Of a stretch of DNA of 64,000 nt, positions 62,579-64,000 are shown piece by piece; position 1 is the stretch's first letter, and every line of letters starts with the position of its first letter. The translations under genes and the position numbers were made by a program. The stretch is from JAXDMU01 sp963762435. Its GTDB lineage: Bacteria > Pseudomonadota > Alphaproteobacteria > ATCC43930 > CGMCC-115725. A model generated the notes under the pieces. It had not been told where the DNA came from, did no database searches, and worked only from the letters and a program-made list of their open reading frames with translations. The stretch lies in the NCBI GenBank assembly GCA_963762435.1, contig CAVXLN010000040.1:182918-246917 (forward strand), written 5' to 3'.

Positions 62579-63058
62579 GTGCAGGCGGCGGCGACGGCAG
62601 AGGATTATCGCGAGCGGGTGAGCGGGACGACGATCGATCCCTCGACCTTGCTGTCGACCGATTACTTCAACCTCTTCAACGAAGTGATCATGCTGCTCGG
62701 CATGCTGCCCGACATGCCGGAGATGCTCGAAGACGTCGAGGCCTGGGAATTCAAGACCTATCAGCAGCATTTCGAAGCGAGCGGCCTCGCCTTCGCGCCG
62801 ATCGCGATCGAGGTCTATCCGCACGCCCCGCCGGAGACGCTCGTCCGGTTCGAGGAGAACACGGCTAAGCTCAAAAACATGATCGAGGATGGCCGCGAGG
62901 CGCTGCGTGCCACGCTCCTGGCCGGCCAGATGGACCGCTTCGGCGACCAGGCGCTGACTTGTTCGATGGAGCTGCAGCACCTGGTCGACACAGGATCCGC
63001 CATCGTGCATGGCCAGGGCGGCGTGCTCGATCAGAGCGCCATCGACGATCTGTTCTAG
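62579..63058 (+). CDS. Hypothetical protein, conserved-looking, acidic
   Basis: A 159-residue soluble, acidic protein with no recognised domain. It begins VQAAATAEDYRERVSGTTIDPSTLLSTDYFNLFNEVIMLLGMLPDMPEMLEDVEAW and is mostly helical. A GTG start is supported by a CAGGAGGG site about 8 bases upstream. It is convergent with the coiled-coil protein downstream; such convergent pairs of unknowns often point to a shared process, but nothing here names it. Confidence 0.65.
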   Translation: MQAAATAEDYRERVSGTTIDPSTLLSTDYFNLFNEVIMLLGMLPDMPEMLEDVEAWEFKTYQQHFEASGLAFAPIAIEVYPHAPPETLVRFEENTAKLKNMIEDGREALRATLLAGQMDRFGDQALTCSMELQHLVDTGSAIVHGQGGVLDQSAIDDLF

Positions 63059-63065
63059 AGACTGC

Positions 63066-64000
63066 TCAGCGCCGGTCGAAGGCGGCGTTGGTGAGCTGCC
63101 AAGTCCGTTCGATGATGAAGTGCCGGGCGAGGAAGCGGTAGAATTCCTTCATCACCAGCTCGTTCTCGGTCGAGCGCTCGAGGGGAAGCCCGAGCCATTT
63201 GTCGAGGATCTCGTCCCAGATCATCATGCGCTGGTGCAGATCGTCGCGGCTTTCGCGGATGAAGGCGACCTGGCGGTCGAGATTCTTGAGCAGGCTCAGG
63301 ATCTCGCCGCAATTGGCGTCGAGCTGGTCGAAGATCCCCTTCATCTCCTCGATCGGGCGGCGGATCAGCGTGTCGAGGCGGGTGAGCTCCTCCAGCAGCG
63401 ACCGGTCGCGCCGGTAGATCTTCATGAATTGCTGGATCTTTTCCTGGCACTCGCGGATCTTGCCGAAACGCTCGCGCAGCGCTTCGATATAGCTCAGCTC
63501 GCGGGCGACCATCTCGATCCGGTCGATCACGACCTGGCGCTGGTCCCGCTCCAGGTTGAGCTTGACCGCGATCTCGCTGAAGGCCTCGTTGACGCGGGCC
63601 TTGATCGCGGGATCTTCGGCCAGCTGGATCAGCGCCTGCGGATCGACGGTCACCTGCTCCTGGCCCGTGAGCCAGGACGAGATCTGCAAGGTCATCCGCC
63701 CCTTCGCCATCTCGTAATGGCGATCCTCGATCGACCAGGAGGCGCTGCCGTCGAGCAACTCGCGCGGGATCGAATCGCCCGGGCGGATGGTCTTGACGTA
63801 TTTCAGCCCGGCGACGACCTGATCGAGGAGCTGCGCGTCCGGCGTCTCGTCGAGGCCGAATTCGGTGCTGATCGACTTGATCGGAACGACCGCGTCGAGA
63901 TCGGCCAGCCGCAGCATGAGCGAGGGGGTGCCGTCGACGGCGAGCGCGAAGCGCGCCTGGGGCGTGCGGAAGACGGCATGCTCGAAGACGAAGTGCGTGC
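63066..64000 (-). CDS. Coiled-coil protein, unknown, 5' partial at window end
   Basis: The gene continues past the right edge; the frame is open to the last full codon (63998). An internal ATG at 63917 gives 283 residues, but about 27 more in-frame residues are present before the edge (including THFVFEHAVFRTPQARFALA), so the true start lies outside. The region from about 110 to 240 is rich in heptad-like Leu/Ile with charged residues (RFGKIRECQEKIQQFMKIYRRD) and should be coiled coil. No family recognised. It ends 7 bases after the convergent gene. Confidence 0.7.
   Translation of the reverse strand, partial: THFVFEHAVFRTPQARFALAVDGTPSLMLRLADLDAVVPIKSISTEFGLDETPDAQLLDQVVAGLKYVKTIRPGDSIPRELLDGSASWSIEDRHYEMAKGRMTLQISSWLTGQEQVTVDPQALIQLAEDPAIKARVNEAFSEIAVKLNLERDQRQVVIDRIEMVARELSYIEALRERFGKIRECQEKIQQFMKIYRRDRSLLEELTRLDTLIRRPIEEMKGIFDQLDANCGEILSLLKNLDRQVAFIRESRDDLHQRMMIWDEILDKWLGLPLERSTENELVMKEFYRFLARHFIIERTWQLTNAAFDRR

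Overview
The window is high-GC, gene-dense bacterial chromosome, almost certainly from an alphaproteobacterium and probably from the Rhodospirillales side of that class. This placement is inferred from content. The evidence is the long dCTP deaminase, the class II DAHP synthase, the purC-purS-purQ-purL-bolA-grxD cluster, an HD-GYP response regulator, a long-form second purC and a second-type glutamyl-tRNA synthetase. I see no prophage, insertion sequence, CRISPR array or rRNA operon.

Layout. 1-5.4 kb: end of a hybrid kinase, an HD-GYP regulator, a chromate transporter with an outer-membrane-like partner, and a long-form purC. 5.4-9.7 kb: a PEP-CTERM protein, a GNAT-like protein, membrane and low-complexity proteins, and dcd. 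9.7-14.8 kb: a minus-strand operon for a ba3-like haem-copper oxidase with three multihaem c-type cytochromes. 15.3-19.6 kb: OmpA-like lipoprotein, glutathione reductase, DAHP synthase and an epoxide-hydrolase-like enzyme. 19.6-23.7 kb: a minus-strand run ending in an orphan iron-binding protein. 23.9-30.8 kb: nadE, gltX, proS, cysS and trmJ. 31-38.5 kb: a frameshifted PhzF-like gene, membrane and secreted proteins, a glycosyltransferase, a histidine kinase, rpsD, a Uma2 protein and a CorC/HlyC-type protein. 38.5-47.7 kb: the purine cluster with bolA, grxD and a sulfite-oxidase-like gene, then an EAL protein and purB. 47.8-52.3 kb: small proteins around a MerR regulator with a palindrome closely resembling a mer operator. 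52.3-52.6 kb: a tRNA-Leu(UAA) gene split by a 228-nt group I intron. 52.7-64 kb: cinA-like gene, map, radC, two TetR-controlled loci, a persulfide-dioxygenase/rhodanese fusion, an ABM-domain protein, a frameshifted hydrolase and an unknown pair.

The most striking element is the self-splicing-type group I intron at 52376-52603, inserted after U34 of the tRNA-Leu(UAA) anticodon. The paired P1, a P2 with a GAAA tetraloop, the P/Q/R/S core elements, the terminal G and the encoded CCA can all be read directly. The position and core match the classic cyanobacterial/plastid trnL intron, which is unexpected in this setting.

Three genes (phzF-like, purQ, alpha/beta hydrolase) each carry what looks like one extra base. 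Because purQ is needed for purine synthesis, assembly or sequencing error is a serious alternative to real gene loss. Regulatory DNA is unusually readable: a mer-like dyad, a perfect 32-bp palindrome between tetR and a PAP2 gene, and a near-consensus promoter with a 14-bp palindrome in its spacer.
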